Below are positions 1-6,769 of a stretch of DNA of 26,805 bases, one piece after another; positions within the stretch are counted from its first letter, which is position 1, and each line of letters opens with the position of its first letter. The notes beneath the pieces are model-generated. The model made no database searches, was not told the DNA's origin, and worked only from the letters and a program-made list of their open reading frames with translations. The DNA is from a virus. The position numbers were made by a program, and so were the translations under genes. The DNA is taken from positions 1 through 26,805 of the IMG/VR virus record IMGVR_UViG_3300042731_002777; one strand, 5' to 3'.

Positions 1-62
1 AAGGCGATGACGTAACTGACGTTAATTGGGCTGTAAGTTTAGAAATCTTAGATATCATTTAA
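1..62 (+). CDS. 3' end of an unrecognised protein (start outside window)
   Basis: An open frame entering from the left edge (codons from base 3) ends at TAA 60-62; the last residues read GDDVTDVNWAVSLEILDII. Too little remains to name a family. It is taken as a real gene end because the next promoter and a well-placed ribosome binding site follow directly. Confidence 0.45.
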   Translation, partial: GDDVTDVNWAVSLEILDII

Positions 63-92
63 TAAATATTACTGCAAACCAATACTTTTTGG

Positions 93-121
93 TTGACAAG
101 CAAGTCATCTTGCCATAGTAT
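93..121 (+). promoter_or_regulatory. sigma70-like promoter
   Basis: TTGACA (93-98), a 17-base spacer and TAGTAT (116-121). The -35 box and spacing match the other early-type promoters in the window; the -10 is the most divergent. It would drive the genes from 152 or 195 to about 1389. Confidence 0.6.
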
Positions 122-151
122 CTTACATAGTAAGAAATTATGGAGGATGTC

Positions 152-226
152 ATGGCACATGACAATACATATTTAGGCACTGAAAGGCACAACAATGAGA
201 AGCAAAGACACTGGCAACGGACGTAA
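152..226 (+). CDS. possible 24-residue small protein or leader peptide
   Basis: ATG at 152 follows a good ribosome binding site (GGAGG, 142-146) and opens a 24-codon frame, starting MAHDNTYLGTERHNN and ending at TAA 224-226. It overlaps the start of the next gene (195) in another frame. That next gene has only a weak site of its own, so this frame may serve to couple translation into it. No family is recognised. Confidence 0.35.
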   Translation: MAHDNTYLGTERHNNEKQRHWQRT

Positions 227-485
227 AATATTGGCAAAGGTAGAGGTCCCATTAAGTATCGATGATATTACTACATATGCCTTACGATACTTAGATGATT
301 TAGGCGACAATGATATGCGTGAAACAATACTGTCTAGTAATAAAAGACAAATATTCAGTTTTGCAAAACAAGCAATCTACAGATTTGGTACAGAAGAACC
401 CAAATCGTACGTTAAAGAAAAACTTAACGGACATTATAAACCTATCAAGAAAATCGTAGAATACAAATTCCCAGAGTGTGATTAA
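195..485 (+). CDS. hypothetical protein, 96 aa
   Basis: A 96-residue soluble, charged, mostly helical-looking protein with no signal peptide, membrane segment or recognised motif. The basic C-terminal half is rich in Lys, Tyr and Phe. Its stop overlaps the next start (TAATG at 483-487), so the two are translationally coupled. A weak AAGG lies 7 bases before the ATG. It sits in the first early-type transcription unit, behind the promoter at 93-121. Function unknown. Confidence 0.7.
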   Translation: MRSKDTGNGRKILAKVEVPLSIDDITTYALRYLDDLGDNDMRETILSSNKRQIFSFAKQAIYRFGTEEPKSYVKEKLNGHYKPIKKIVEYKFPECD

Positions 486-850
486 TGGATAATGTAATTG
501 ACTTTGCACTGGAACGTGCATACCATAAGAGTGGCATTAAAGATCGTGCACTATTAAAAGACATGATCAAAGAAGGATACAATCCTTGCAACAGCGATGA
601 TGTAAATCAGTACCATCGTTGGTGTGGATTCTTAAATGTAATTCAAGATGTTGAACTACCTGCAAATCATGGCTGGACAGATGAAGCACTTGGCAGACTT
701 TGGAGAGATATCCAAACACTGGATACAGAACAAGTATATAATGTAAGTTATAATTTTGATACAGAAGATCTGTTTGAGGTTGAACTTGAAGACGGTGAAG
801 AATTTATATATGAACCCGATTTAAGCGCCTTCTTTGATGACGAAAAATAA
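485..850 (+). CDS. hypothetical acidic protein, 121 aa
   Basis: A soluble 121-residue protein with a strongly acidic C-terminal third (runs of Asp/Glu around residues 85-121) and an aromatic central stretch (QYHRWCGFLNV near residue 42). The acidic tail could mimic nucleic acid or bind a basic partner, but that is only a guess from composition. The start overlaps the previous stop by one base. Nine bases separate its stop from the HNH gene. Family not recognised. Confidence 0.75.
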   Translation: MDNVIDFALERAYHKSGIKDRALLKDMIKEGYNPCNSDDVNQYHRWCGFLNVIQDVELPANHGWTDEALGRLWRDIQTLDTEQVYNVSYNFDTEDLFEVELEDGEEFIYEPDLSAFFDDEK

Positions 851-853
851 ATA
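846..853 (+). promoter_or_regulatory. T4-late-like box AATAAATA
   Basis: AATAAATA overlaps the stop of the previous gene and lies exactly 5 bases before the ATG at 859. By T4 late-promoter geometry (box at -13 to -6) transcription would start on the A of that ATG, giving a leaderless mRNA. The box is AT-rich, so chance is possible. Confidence 0.35.
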
Positions 854-858
854 TTAGT

Positions 859-1389
859 ATGAGCGATACACTTGTTTTAAATGCCGATGGGCAACCCGTA
901 AACTTTCTCCCACTTAGCGTTGTACAATGGAAAGAGGCTATCATGTATATGTATCATGATAAGTGTACAGTAATGGAGTGGTATGATGATTGGATGGTCC
1001 GGAGTCCCTCCTGGGAGACAAAAGTCCCCGCTGTGATTATGTTAAAGGATTATCTAAGACGCACCAGACAGGTGCGTTTTTCACGAGCAAACCTGTATAT
1101 GAGAGACATGTATGTTTGCCAGTATTGTGAAAACAAATTTGCTAAATCGTCATTGACATTAGACCATGTACATCCGTTAAGTAGAGGTGGACAAACTACA
1201 TGGGAAAACAGTGTAACAGCATGTAACCCTTGCAACAGTCGCAAAGGTAATAAAGTAGGTCCAGAATGGAGACCTAAAACGAAGCCTTATAGACCTGGAT
1301 ACTTTGAACTTGTGCGTAAACGCAAACAAATGGAAATACAAGTCAGGCATCCAAGTTGGTATCAATGGCTTGATTTAGAAAATAATTAA
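859..1389 (+). CDS. HNH homing-type endonuclease
   Basis: A 176-residue HNH (beta-beta-alpha-metal) nuclease expected to cut DNA using a divalent metal. A zinc-ribbon pair CQYC (about residues 87-90) is followed by the core LTLDHVHPLSRGG (about 100-112), the Asn of TWENSV and a second cysteine pair in ACNPCNSRKG. All HNH positions are present, so it looks intact. Small HNH proteins like this are common in T4-like cyanophages, as mobile nucleases or in DNA processing. There is no Shine-Dalgarno site and the ATG sits 5 bases after an AATAAATA box. A promoter for the next unit follows immediately. Confidence 0.88.
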   Translation: MSDTLVLNADGQPVNFLPLSVVQWKEAIMYMYHDKCTVMEWYDDWMVRSPSWETKVPAVIMLKDYLRRTRQVRFSRANLYMRDMYVCQYCENKFAKSSLTLDHVHPLSRGGQTTWENSVTACNPCNSRKGNKVGPEWRPKTKPYRPGYFELVRKRKQMEIQVRHPSWYQWLDLENN

Positions 1390-1407
1390 AAAAGATTAAA
1401 AAAACTC

Positions 1408-1436
1408 TTGACCTTTGGGTTTAGAAACACTATATT
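1408..1436 (+). promoter_or_regulatory. sigma70-like promoter (TTGACC/TATATT)
   Basis: TTGACC (1408-1413), exactly 17 bases, TATATT (1431-1436), then TGTAAC starting 6 bases after the -10. It drives the ParB-like gene at 1492. Confidence 0.8.
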
Positions 1437-1491
1437 ATAGTTGTAACGGAGGACATGGTGTCCCGAGTAACTTTATTGTAAAGGAAACAAA

Positions 1492-2571
1492 ATGAGCAAT
1501 AAGCGACCAACAAAAACCCTACGTGAGGTTATTAAACAAGCACGTTTAACTTTGATTGCAGAATACGGATTCAAAGAAGCAGATTTCCAAAGACTACGTG
1601 AACAAGTTGAAGCAGCAGGACATGCATTTGCTGAAGGTTGTCCAATGGTTGAAATCGACATGGAAAATCCAGTAATTGATTATCAAGTACAGCGTGATCT
1701 GCGTTGGAAAAACCTAATTCAAATTATTACAAATTTTGATCCACGCCTAGTACGTATTGCAGAAGGCTGTATTGTTACTGCAAATAACGACGGTAAAATT
1801 CAAATCTATGATGGTCAGCACACTGTTGTTGCAATGGGCTTGCTTGGATACACTGCAGTACCACTAAAAGTAGTACGCACAGAAGATCCTAGTTTTCCTA
1901 GTTATGCGTTTGAAATGCTAAACGAAACAGGTATTAGTAAACTTACTCCAGGTGATTTGCACCGCAACCGTTTAACACGTTTTGACTTGGGTAACCGTGA
2001 ACTTAAAACAGTACAAGCACGTAAGATGCAAGATGCATTTGATTTCTGTGATATTGACTTGTGTGATAAAAATGCACGTAAGAGCATGGGCACCGAACAG
2101 CGTAAGCCATGGTTCTTTAGTCACTTTAAGTTTGCACAAAAAGGCATTGAACTTGACAAGACTGGACAAACACTACGTAACATACTAGAAGCAATTATCT
2201 CAGTTTATCCAGATGACGAAGAAGTTAACCAAGACTTGTACATTGGTTTGTATGAACTATCACGTTTGGACGAGTTTGATTTGTTGCCAGAAGGATGGAT
2301 GACAGAAGTGTTACAAACTGTAGCAAAAACTTACCCACGCAGCACCATGTTCAGCAGCACTGGACAAGCAAGCAGTTTGTTTAAGAACCAGTGTAAAATT
2401 CAAGTTGAACACATTTCACCAGGTCGTACTTGGAGTGCTCCGCAGATGATGTCCAACTTCTTGCGTGAAGTATACATGCTAAACGGTGGTTCGATTGCAC
2501 TGCCAACACACGGTAGTGGTGCTAACTTGCAAATCTCTGTAAACCCAAGCCGAGAGTTGGTACTAGCATAA
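1492..2571 (+). CDS. ParB/Sulfiredoxin-fold (ParB N-terminal-like) protein
   Basis: A 359-residue protein with a ParB/Srx-type domain at about residues 55-130. The segment VQRDLRWKNLIQII leads to the hallmark IYDGQHTVVAMGLLGY (about 104-119), where GQH matches the G[EQ][RH] nucleotide-binding or catalytic motif of ParB-like nucleases and DndB/DGQHR-type proteins. The remainder is an unassigned, mostly helical C-terminal region. It has its own promoter (1408-1436), an AAGGAA ribosome site and a strong terminator downstream, so it is a single-gene unit. Likely roles are DNA binding or nicking, or regulation early in infection; partition is unlikely without a ParA partner in view. Confidence 0.65.
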   Translation: MSNKRPTKTLREVIKQARLTLIAEYGFKEADFQRLREQVEAAGHAFAEGCPMVEIDMENPVIDYQVQRDLRWKNLIQIITNFDPRLVRIAEGCIVTANNDGKIQIYDGQHTVVAMGLLGYTAVPLKVVRTEDPSFPSYAFEMLNETGISKLTPGDLHRNRLTRFDLGNRELKTVQARKMQDAFDFCDIDLCDKNARKSMGTEQRKPWFFSHFKFAQKGIELDKTGQTLRNILEAIISVYPDDEEVNQDLYIGLYELSRLDEFDLLPEGWMTEVLQTVAKTYPRSTMFSSTGQASSLFKNQCKIQVEHISPGRTWSAPQMMSNFLREVYMLNGGSIALPTHGSGANLQISVNPSRELVLA

Positions 2572-2594
2572 AAAAATTATAAGTCATTGAAAAC
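2569..2594 (+). repeat. 26-bp direct repeat, copy 1 (second copy 3529-3554)
   Basis: The stop codon and following bases, from TAAAAAAATTATAAG to CATTGAAAAC, are identical in both copies. Each copy starts exactly at the TAA of the upstream gene and leads into a terminator plus sigma70-like promoter. Confidence 0.85.
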
Positions 2595-2618
2595 GCAAGA
2601 TTCTTTTCTTGCGTTTTT
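2590..2618 (+). terminator. Rho-independent terminator
   Basis: An 11-bp stem AAAACGCAAGA (2590-2600) / TCTTGCGTTTT (2607-2617) with a 6-base loop and a T run. It ends the ParB-like unit only a few bases before the next -35 box. Confidence 0.88.
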
Positions 2619-2620
2619 GG

Positions 2621-2649
2621 TTGACATTTGGTTGTTAAAATACTATATT
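2621..2649 (+). promoter_or_regulatory. sigma70-like promoter (TTGACA/TATATT)
   Basis: TTGACA (2621-2626), 17 bases, TATATT (2644-2649), with TGTAGG starting 6 bases after the -10. It drives 2720-3531. Confidence 0.85.
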
Positions 2650-2719
2650 AATAGTGTAGGCGATATTGCTTTGCTTACAAAACTTAATTGACAAAAAGGA
2701 TACAAAAAGGAGATTTCTT

Positions 2720-2989
2720 ATGTCAAACTATGAACTTGCTTATAAAATCAAAGTACCAAACTTTTCCGTAACTGCTCGAGATTTTGAAAAGAGCAAGCAT
2801 TGGAAACAAGATCCAGTCACTGGTTTGTATGATGATACAAATCCATATCTTGTTACAGAAAACAAAGGATGGACAAAATTACCTAAAAAGTATTCAACAA
2901 TGTCCGATGCAAACAAAGCAGAGCAAATTTTGATAGATACACTTACTAAGTTAGGTCTAACAAAAGTAACTCAAGCCAAGGTAGCATAA
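2720..2989 (+). CDS. hypothetical protein, 89 aa
   Basis: A soluble basic 89-residue protein. The start at 2720 is preferred over in-frame 2666 because AAGGAG lies 7 bases upstream and the promoter's transcript would start near 2656, leaving a sensible leader. Visible features are an aromatic stretch (KGWTKLPKKYSTM) and a helical C-terminus, KAEQILIDTLTKLGL. The stop overlaps the next start (TAATG). No family recognised. Confidence 0.72.
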   Translation: MSNYELAYKIKVPNFSVTARDFEKSKHWKQDPVTGLYDDTNPYLVTENKGWTKLPKKYSTMSDANKAEQILIDTLTKLGLTKVTQAKVA

Positions 2990-3531
2990 TGTTACGTGAA
3001 GCACTAGAAAACTTTATTCAACCTGTTTATACAAAAGCAACACGTGGATCAGAAACATATGCGGCAACAGCCGCATATACCTACGCACAGTTGGAAATTG
3101 CTGTTGAAGCGTATCGTAACAGCAACGACGATGTACAAACACGTCGACTAATACGTGACACAATTGATCATCACTTGCGTCGGTATCACGGTTACTGTAT
3201 CAAAGAAAACATTGGTAGCCATTATCGTGAACGCAACATCACAGGCAAAAGTGTGTTTGAACATATGATTCCAAACAGCACAGTACGTGACTTGCTATTA
3301 GCAGGACATATTACACCACAGCAAGCCTGTAACGTGCCTACGTGCACACTAAGTGAAGAAAACGATATCAAGTTGCGTAAAGCAGGTTGGGCTAGTAAGA
3401 CGCCCGATGTGTACAACTTCTGGGAACGTTACAACTATTGCTTTAATACAGAAGGCTTATTTGAAACATACACTGGTAAAGATGTCAACACAACCATGAC
3501 AATTGAAGATCATTTTGAAATGTTTTTGTAA
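2989..3531 (+). CDS. hypothetical protein, 180 aa (weak nuclease-like hints)
   Basis: A 180-residue soluble protein translated in coupling with the gene before it. The middle carries VFEHMIPNSTVRDLLLAG followed by a cysteine pair (CNVPTC) and LSEENDIKL. The Glu-His-x-Ile-Pro pattern is reminiscent of His-Me-finger nucleases, but a full motif cannot be traced, so no activity is assigned. Its stop codon begins the second copy of the 26-bp repeat, and a short terminator follows. Confidence 0.72.
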   Translation: MLREALENFIQPVYTKATRGSETYAATAAYTYAQLEIAVEAYRNSNDDVQTRRLIRDTIDHHLRRYHGYCIKENIGSHYRERNITGKSVFEHMIPNSTVRDLLLAGHITPQQACNVPTCTLSEENDIKLRKAGWASKTPDVYNFWERYNYCFNTEGLFETYTGKDVNTTMTIEDHFEMFL

Positions 3532-3554
3532 AAAAATTATAAGTCATTGAAAAC
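3529..3554 (+). repeat. 26-bp direct repeat, copy 2
   Basis: Identical to 2569-2594, beginning at the stop codon of the 180-aa gene and leading into another terminator/promoter pair. The two copies bracket the two-gene unit 2720-3531. Confidence 0.85.
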
Positions 3555-3569
3555 TAAAGAAACTAAATT

Positions 3570-3597
3570 AGGGCTAGGGGTTGACTTTAGCCCTTTT
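3570..3597 (+). terminator. short terminator whose loop contains a -35 box
   Basis: Stem AGGGCTA (3570-3576) / TAGCCCT (3588-3594) followed by TTTT. The 11-base loop holds TTGACT, the -35 of the next promoter, so termination and initiation signals occupy the same bases. Confidence 0.6.
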
Positions 3598-3609
3598 GGC
3601 ACTTATATT
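3581..3609 (+). promoter_or_regulatory. sigma70-like promoter (TTGACT/TATATT)
   Basis: TTGACT (3581-3586), 17 bases, TATATT (3604-3609), then TGTAAGCGTTA (3615-3625). The 25 bases 3602-3626 recur exactly at 4188-4212. Confidence 0.82.
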
Positions 3610-3639
3610 ATATATGTAAGCGTTAAAAAGGAGTTAATA

Positions 3640-3789
3640 ATGTTTGCAGTAGTAGATTTCGACCGTCAAAAAAGTTTCTTTTTCACCGACTTTCAGTCAG
3701 CGTCCGACTTTATTACACAGTATCCTGTAATAGATAATGTTGTTGTAGTAGACCTGTCCGAAGGTGAAGCAGCATGTGAGCAACTTTAA
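3640..3789 (+). CDS. small hypothetical protein, 49 aa
   Basis: The start at 3640 is supported by AAAGGAG about 6 bases upstream and lies downstream of the promoter's expected start. The longer in-frame start at 3547 would precede the promoter and is rejected. The product is a small mixed alpha/beta-looking protein beginning MFAVVDFDRQKSFFF, with a hydrophobic strand NVVVVDL. The stop overlaps the next start by one base. Family unknown. Confidence 0.65.
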   Translation: MFAVVDFDRQKSFFFTDFQSASDFITQYPVIDNVVVVDLSEGEAACEQL

Positions 3790-3914
3790 TGTTAGCAGTT
3801 AGTTATCCGACATACAAAGCATATTGTGCAGCACGTGCTGCACAAGGCTATTACGTAATTCCCGAAACATTTTGGAACGCACTAAAGGAAGAATACAATG
3901 AACATGGGTACTAA
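3789..3914 (+). CDS. small hypothetical protein, 41 aa
   Basis: ATG 3789 overlaps the previous TAA; 41 codons run to TAA 3912-3914. It begins MLAVSYPTYKAYCAARAAQGY and ends EEYNEHGY, a compact aromatic, helical peptide. It overlaps the start of the next gene (3898) by 17 bases in another frame, as expected in a coupled cluster. Codon use (GCA, ACA, CGT) matches its neighbours. Function unknown. Confidence 0.6.
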   Translation: MLAVSYPTYKAYCAARAAQGYYVIPETFWNALKEEYNEHGY

Positions 3915-4170
3915 GATTAACGAGATACTTAAATCGCAAGGCTTTGATCATTTTGATTATGGCAGAACCAGTTCTTATAGTACTCCTACTGGTTTGCAAA
4001 TTATGTTATACACACGCACTCCAGATGCAACACACTATAATATTGACCAAGAAGAAGATGGTACATACACTATTTCAAAAGGTTTGATGCGTGATACAGT
4101 GCTAGCATCAGGTGTTGCAGAAAAAGCACTAAAAGATACTTTTGTAAAAAAAGTTCAAATCAACTCTTGA
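3898..4170 (+). CDS. hypothetical protein, 90 aa
   Basis: A soluble 90-residue protein with an AAGGAAG ribosome site just upstream. It looks like an N-terminal helix, a beta-rich middle (TGLQIMLYTRTPD) and a C-terminal helix with basic residues. It is the last gene of the unit driven from 3581; its final codons overlap the -35 box of the next promoter (4167-4172). Family not recognised. Confidence 0.7.
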   Translation: MNMGTKINEILKSQGFDHFDYGRTSSYSTPTGLQIMLYTRTPDATHYNIDQEEDGTYTISKGLMRDTVLASGVAEKALKDTFVKKVQINS

Positions 4171-4195
4171 AAAACACATCGAGACATCTTATATT
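4167..4195 (+). promoter_or_regulatory. sigma70-like promoter (TTGAAA/TATATT)
   Basis: TTGAAA (4167-4172), 17 bases, TATATT (4190-4195), then TGTAAGCGTTA (4201-4211). The -10/start region is identical over 25 bases to that of the promoter at 3581. Confidence 0.78.
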
Positions 4196-4224
4196 ATATA
4201 TGTAAGCGTTAATAGGAGACTAAA

Positions 4225-4590
4225 ATGGAAGTAACAGTAATTCATACAGCATTCGAAGAAGAAGCAAACACAGTAGCGGTAGTTGAGGTTCCGTTTGAAT
4301 GTCCTCCAGAAGATGCAATGTCTTATGCTTATCGTTGGACTAATAACATTATGGGTTCGTGGAGCATTAAAGAAGAGTTTTTTGAAATGCCCGACGGCAC
4401 AACACACATCAACGGTGATTACAATGAGAACGTTACAGTGCTAGCAGACTTGCACGATGTTGGCGGTAAGAAGATGGGTCTTCGTTCTACTTCAATGGGA
4501 GACATAATGGTCATTGGTGCCGACAAGTTTCGTGTTGCAATGATTGGATTTGAAAAACTAACTCCAGACACAGATGCGGAGGCAGAATAA
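4225..4590 (+). CDS. hypothetical protein with RSxSxGD motif, 121 aa
   Basis: A 121-residue acidic soluble protein with an AGGAG ribosome site. The C-terminal third reads LRSTSMGDIMVIG, then hydrophobic strands ending GFEKL. This RS-S-GD pattern plus a terminal GF-x-x-L recalls small YodL-like domain proteins of plasmids and phages, but the match is by eye and weak. The stop overlaps the next start (TAATG). Confidence 0.7.
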   Translation: MEVTVIHTAFEEEANTVAVVEVPFECPPEDAMSYAYRWTNNIMGSWSIKEEFFEMPDGTTHINGDYNENVTVLADLHDVGGKKMGLRSTSMGDIMVIGADKFRVAMIGFEKLTPDTDAEAE

Positions 4591-4892
4591 TGTCGGGTGA
4601 GTTGCCAATTACAATTGCTTCAAAAGTTACACAGCCAGAATACTTTGAATATAAAGGTAAAAAATATGATCTTGACTTCGAAAGCAGTAATGAACTTTTG
4701 CGACATGGTGGTCCGTTTGATCGTGGTAGTGCTGATAGTTATTATGGCAGGTCACCACATCCTCACTTTTATGTAGAAGGTACTGGTACTAGTGCAAAGG
4801 TAGAACGTAGTATGATGTCACAAGATCAAATTGATGCATACTATGCAGGATACGAATGGAACGAACAAGAAGGTCTGAAAAAAGATTGGTAA
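4590..4892 (+). CDS. conserved-looking phage hypothetical protein, 100 aa
   Basis: A 100-residue soluble protein containing GGPFDRGSADSYYGR (about residues 40-54) followed by PHPHFYVEG. From memory, small proteins with a PFDRGSADSYY-type signature occur in T4-like cyanophages; their role is not established. It is coupled to the previous gene, and the next promoter begins 5 bases after its stop. Confidence 0.72.
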   Translation: MSGELPITIASKVTQPEYFEYKGKKYDLDFESSNELLRHGGPFDRGSADSYYGRSPHPHFYVEGTGTSAKVERSMMSQDQIDAYYAGYEWNEQEGLKKDW

Positions 4893-4896
4893 TCGC

Positions 4897-4925
4897 TTGA
4901 CATTTGTAAACAAACGTACTATATT
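4897..4925 (+). promoter_or_regulatory. sigma70-like promoter (TTGACA/TATATT)
   Basis: TTGACA (4897-4902), 17 bases, TATATT (4920-4925), TGTA at 4931. It drives 4950-5171 and possibly the SleB-like gene. Confidence 0.83.
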
Positions 4926-4949
4926 AAGTGTGTATTAGGAGTTATTTTT

Positions 4950-5171
4950 ATGGCAACATTTGAAATTCAAACTATTGAGTATAATGCACACGGAAGTGTT
5001 AAGAAAGAATTTGAGTTGTTTGGATCTAAAAATGCAGCGATCCAACACATGCGGAATAAAGTAAAAGATCGTCATGGCTTGACACAACAAGGACAAGTTA
5101 AAGACGGCGAAGTTAAACTTCTCGATGACCGAGGTGCTGTCCGTAAAGTAATCAGGTTTGGACAGTTATAA
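4950..5171 (+). CDS. hypothetical basic protein, 73 aa
   Basis: A 73-residue Lys/Arg-rich protein with an AGGAG ribosome site. It looks like beta strand, helix (SKNAAIQHMRNKVKD), then strands. It could bind nucleic acid by charge alone, but no family is recognised. It is the first gene after the promoter at 4897. Confidence 0.7.
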   Translation: MATFEIQTIEYNAHGSVKKEFELFGSKNAAIQHMRNKVKDRHGLTQQGQVKDGEVKLLDDRGAVRKVIRFGQL

Positions 5172-5198
5172 TCAATCCAAAAAAAAATGAGGCAGAAG

Positions 5199-5702
5199 AT
5201 GAAACGACTTCTACTGAGCATTGTTGCGGTTATGTTTACAACAAGTGTACACGCAACAGAACAAACGTTTGCTGGTTACAGCGAAGAACATTTTCCCGAA
5301 ACATACTGCATGGCATTAAACATCTACTATGAAGCACGTGGATCTAGCATGGCTGATCAGATTGGTGTAAGTGATGTTGTGTTAAATCGTGTACGTGACA
5401 GTCGTTATCCTAATACAGTATGCGAAGTTGTTAAGCAAGGACGTATAGATGCTAACGGAAATATGATTCGTAATAAGTGTCAATTTAGTTGGTATTGTGA
5501 CGGAAAAGCAGATGTGCCTGCAGATCAAGACGCTTGGGTAAGTGCACAAACACTTGCTTGGCGTATTATGAAGTTTGAAGATTTTCGTGGGTTAACTGAA
5601 GGTGCAACACATTATCATGCTAACTATGTAAAGCCTAGTTGGGCACGTAAAATGACATTTATTGGCACAATAGGAGTACACAAGTTTTATCGTGCAGATT
5701 AA
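5199..5702 (+). CDS. secreted SleB-type cell-wall hydrolase (endolysin candidate)
   Basis: A 167-residue peptidoglycan hydrolase of the SleB/CwlJ (Hydrolase_2) family, which cleaves the glycan strand. Start 5199 is chosen over 5187 because GAGG (5189-5192) is correctly spaced from it. A signal peptide ends near TSVHA, residue 18. The catalytic domain has the diagnostic NIYYEARGSS with its catalytic Glu, QIGVSDVVLNRV, CQFSWYCDGKAD and GATHYHANYVKPSW. All family landmarks are present and the length is normal. In T4-like marine phages such proteins are probable endolysins; the signal peptide would allow Sec export without a holin. Confidence 0.85.
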   Translation: MKRLLLSIVAVMFTTSVHATEQTFAGYSEEHFPETYCMALNIYYEARGSSMADQIGVSDVVLNRVRDSRYPNTVCEVVKQGRIDANGNMIRNKCQFSWYCDGKADVPADQDAWVSAQTLAWRIMKFEDFRGLTEGATHYHANYVKPSWARKMTFIGTIGVHKFYRAD

Positions 5703-5713
5703 CTTCATATTTG

Positions 5714-5721
5714 CATAAATA
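5714..5721 (+). promoter_or_regulatory. T4-late-like box CATAAATA
   Basis: CATAAATA exactly 5 bases before the ATG at 5727, the same geometry as at 846/859 and 19250/19263. No Shine-Dalgarno site lies between, so this would give a leaderless late transcript. Confidence 0.5.
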
Positions 5722-5726
5722 TATGT

Positions 5727-6416
5727 ATGAAAATTTATGAAGTAGTACAACCTATCGAAGAAGGTCCAAACGACCCTCACATTTTTAAAGCAGTGTTTAT
5801 GGCTGGTGGCCCTGGTAGTGGAAAGTCGTTTGTGGCTGGTAAACTACTTAGAGGCACCGGCCTTCGTACTATTAACAGTGACGAAATATATGAATATATG
5901 ATGAAAAAACAAGACTTGGAGTTAGATCCTGAGACTATTTTTTCGCCACAAGGACAAGAAATACGTAACCGTGCTAAAGAAATTACCAAGCGCAAGCAAG
6001 ATAGTCATTTAGATGGACGTTTAGGTTTAATCATTGATGGCACAGGTAAAGATGTTGCTAAAGTTTCAAAAACAAACGACATGCTGAAAGAACTAGGTTA
6101 TGAAACAATGATGTTGTTTGTTAACACTAGTTTGGATGTAGCACAAGATCGTAACTTACAAAGACCTAGAAGTTTAGATCCAAAAGTTGTTGAAAAGATG
6201 TGGAATGATGTGCAACAAAATATAATGGCATTCCAACAAGTATTCGGTGGTTCTAAATTTTCAGTAGTTGATAATAGCGGCGGTTTAGAAGATCCTAGCA
6301 GAGCAAAGAATTTTAATGAAATACAAAAAGATTTACATAGATTTTTAGAAACTCCTCCTCGTATGCCAGCGGCTAAAAAATGGCTAGCAAGTCAAAAGCC
6401 AGGTAACAAGGAGTAA
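5727..6416 (+). CDS. zeta-toxin-like P-loop kinase with possible capsid-targeting leader
   Basis: A 229-residue P-loop NTPase. Walker A is GGPGSGKSF (about residues 27-35), followed by INSDEIYEY with a candidate catalytic Asp, a Walker-B-like LIIDGTGK, a substrate-lid arginine region RNLQRPRS and a helical C-terminus. This layout fits zeta-toxin/polynucleotide-kinase-like phosphotransferases. The N-terminus MKIYEVVQPIEEG precedes the kinase fold and resembles T4 capsid-targeting leaders, with an I-x-E site (after residue 12) of the kind the T4 prohead protease cuts. Together with the late-type box upstream, this suggests a packaged internal enzyme; that part is inference. The next gene starts 3 bases after the stop. 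Confidence 0.72.
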   Translation: MKIYEVVQPIEEGPNDPHIFKAVFMAGGPGSGKSFVAGKLLRGTGLRTINSDEIYEYMMKKQDLELDPETIFSPQGQEIRNRAKEITKRKQDSHLDGRLGLIIDGTGKDVAKVSKTNDMLKELGYETMMLFVNTSLDVAQDRNLQRPRSLDPKVVEKMWNDVQQNIMAFQQVFGGSKFSVVDNSGGLEDPSRAKNFNEIQKDLHRFLETPPRMPAAKKWLASQKPGNKE

Positions 6417-6419
6417 TCC

Positions 6420-6767
6420 ATGTACGAATATAAATGTTTAACTATCAGAGTGATTGACGGTAGCACAATTGATGCAGAGATTGATCTAGGATTTAATATA
6501 TTAGTAAGACAACGTATTAAATTATTTGGTGTTAATCCCCCAGATTTAAAAAGTTATTCATCTGATGAAAAAGAACGAGCGGCTCGTTGTAAAAATAGAT
6601 TGATAGAATTAATCGGTAAAGAATTTTACTGTAATACAATATTAAATAAACGTGGAAAAGCAGGACGCACATTAGGATATGTACACGTCTTAGATGAAAA
6701 CGGAAATAAAATAGACGTAAACAAAAAATTAGTGGAAGAAGGCTTAGCCTCACACTACGGAGATTAA
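6420..6767 (+). CDS. staphylococcal-nuclease-fold protein with altered catalytic residues
   Basis: A 115-residue SNase (thermonuclease)-like OB-fold protein without a signal peptide. The order RVIDGSTIDAEIDLG, RIKLFGVNPPDL, KAGRTLGYVHV and NKKLVEEGLASHYG follows the family. Several key positions differ from the classic enzyme by eye alignment: the DGDT motif is DGST, the usual R-L-x-G-[IV]-D-x-P-E stretch has Lys for Arg, Asn for Asp and Asp for Glu. The later active-site Arg in GR is kept. It may be a weak nuclease or only a nucleic-acid-binding fold. The start, with AAGGAG upstream, lies 3 bases after the kinase stop. Confidence 0.75.
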   Translation: MYEYKCLTIRVIDGSTIDAEIDLGFNILVRQRIKLFGVNPPDLKSYSSDEKERAARCKNRLIELIGKEFYCNTILNKRGKAGRTLGYVHVLDENGNKIDVNKKLVEEGLASHYGD

Positions 6768-6769
6768 TT

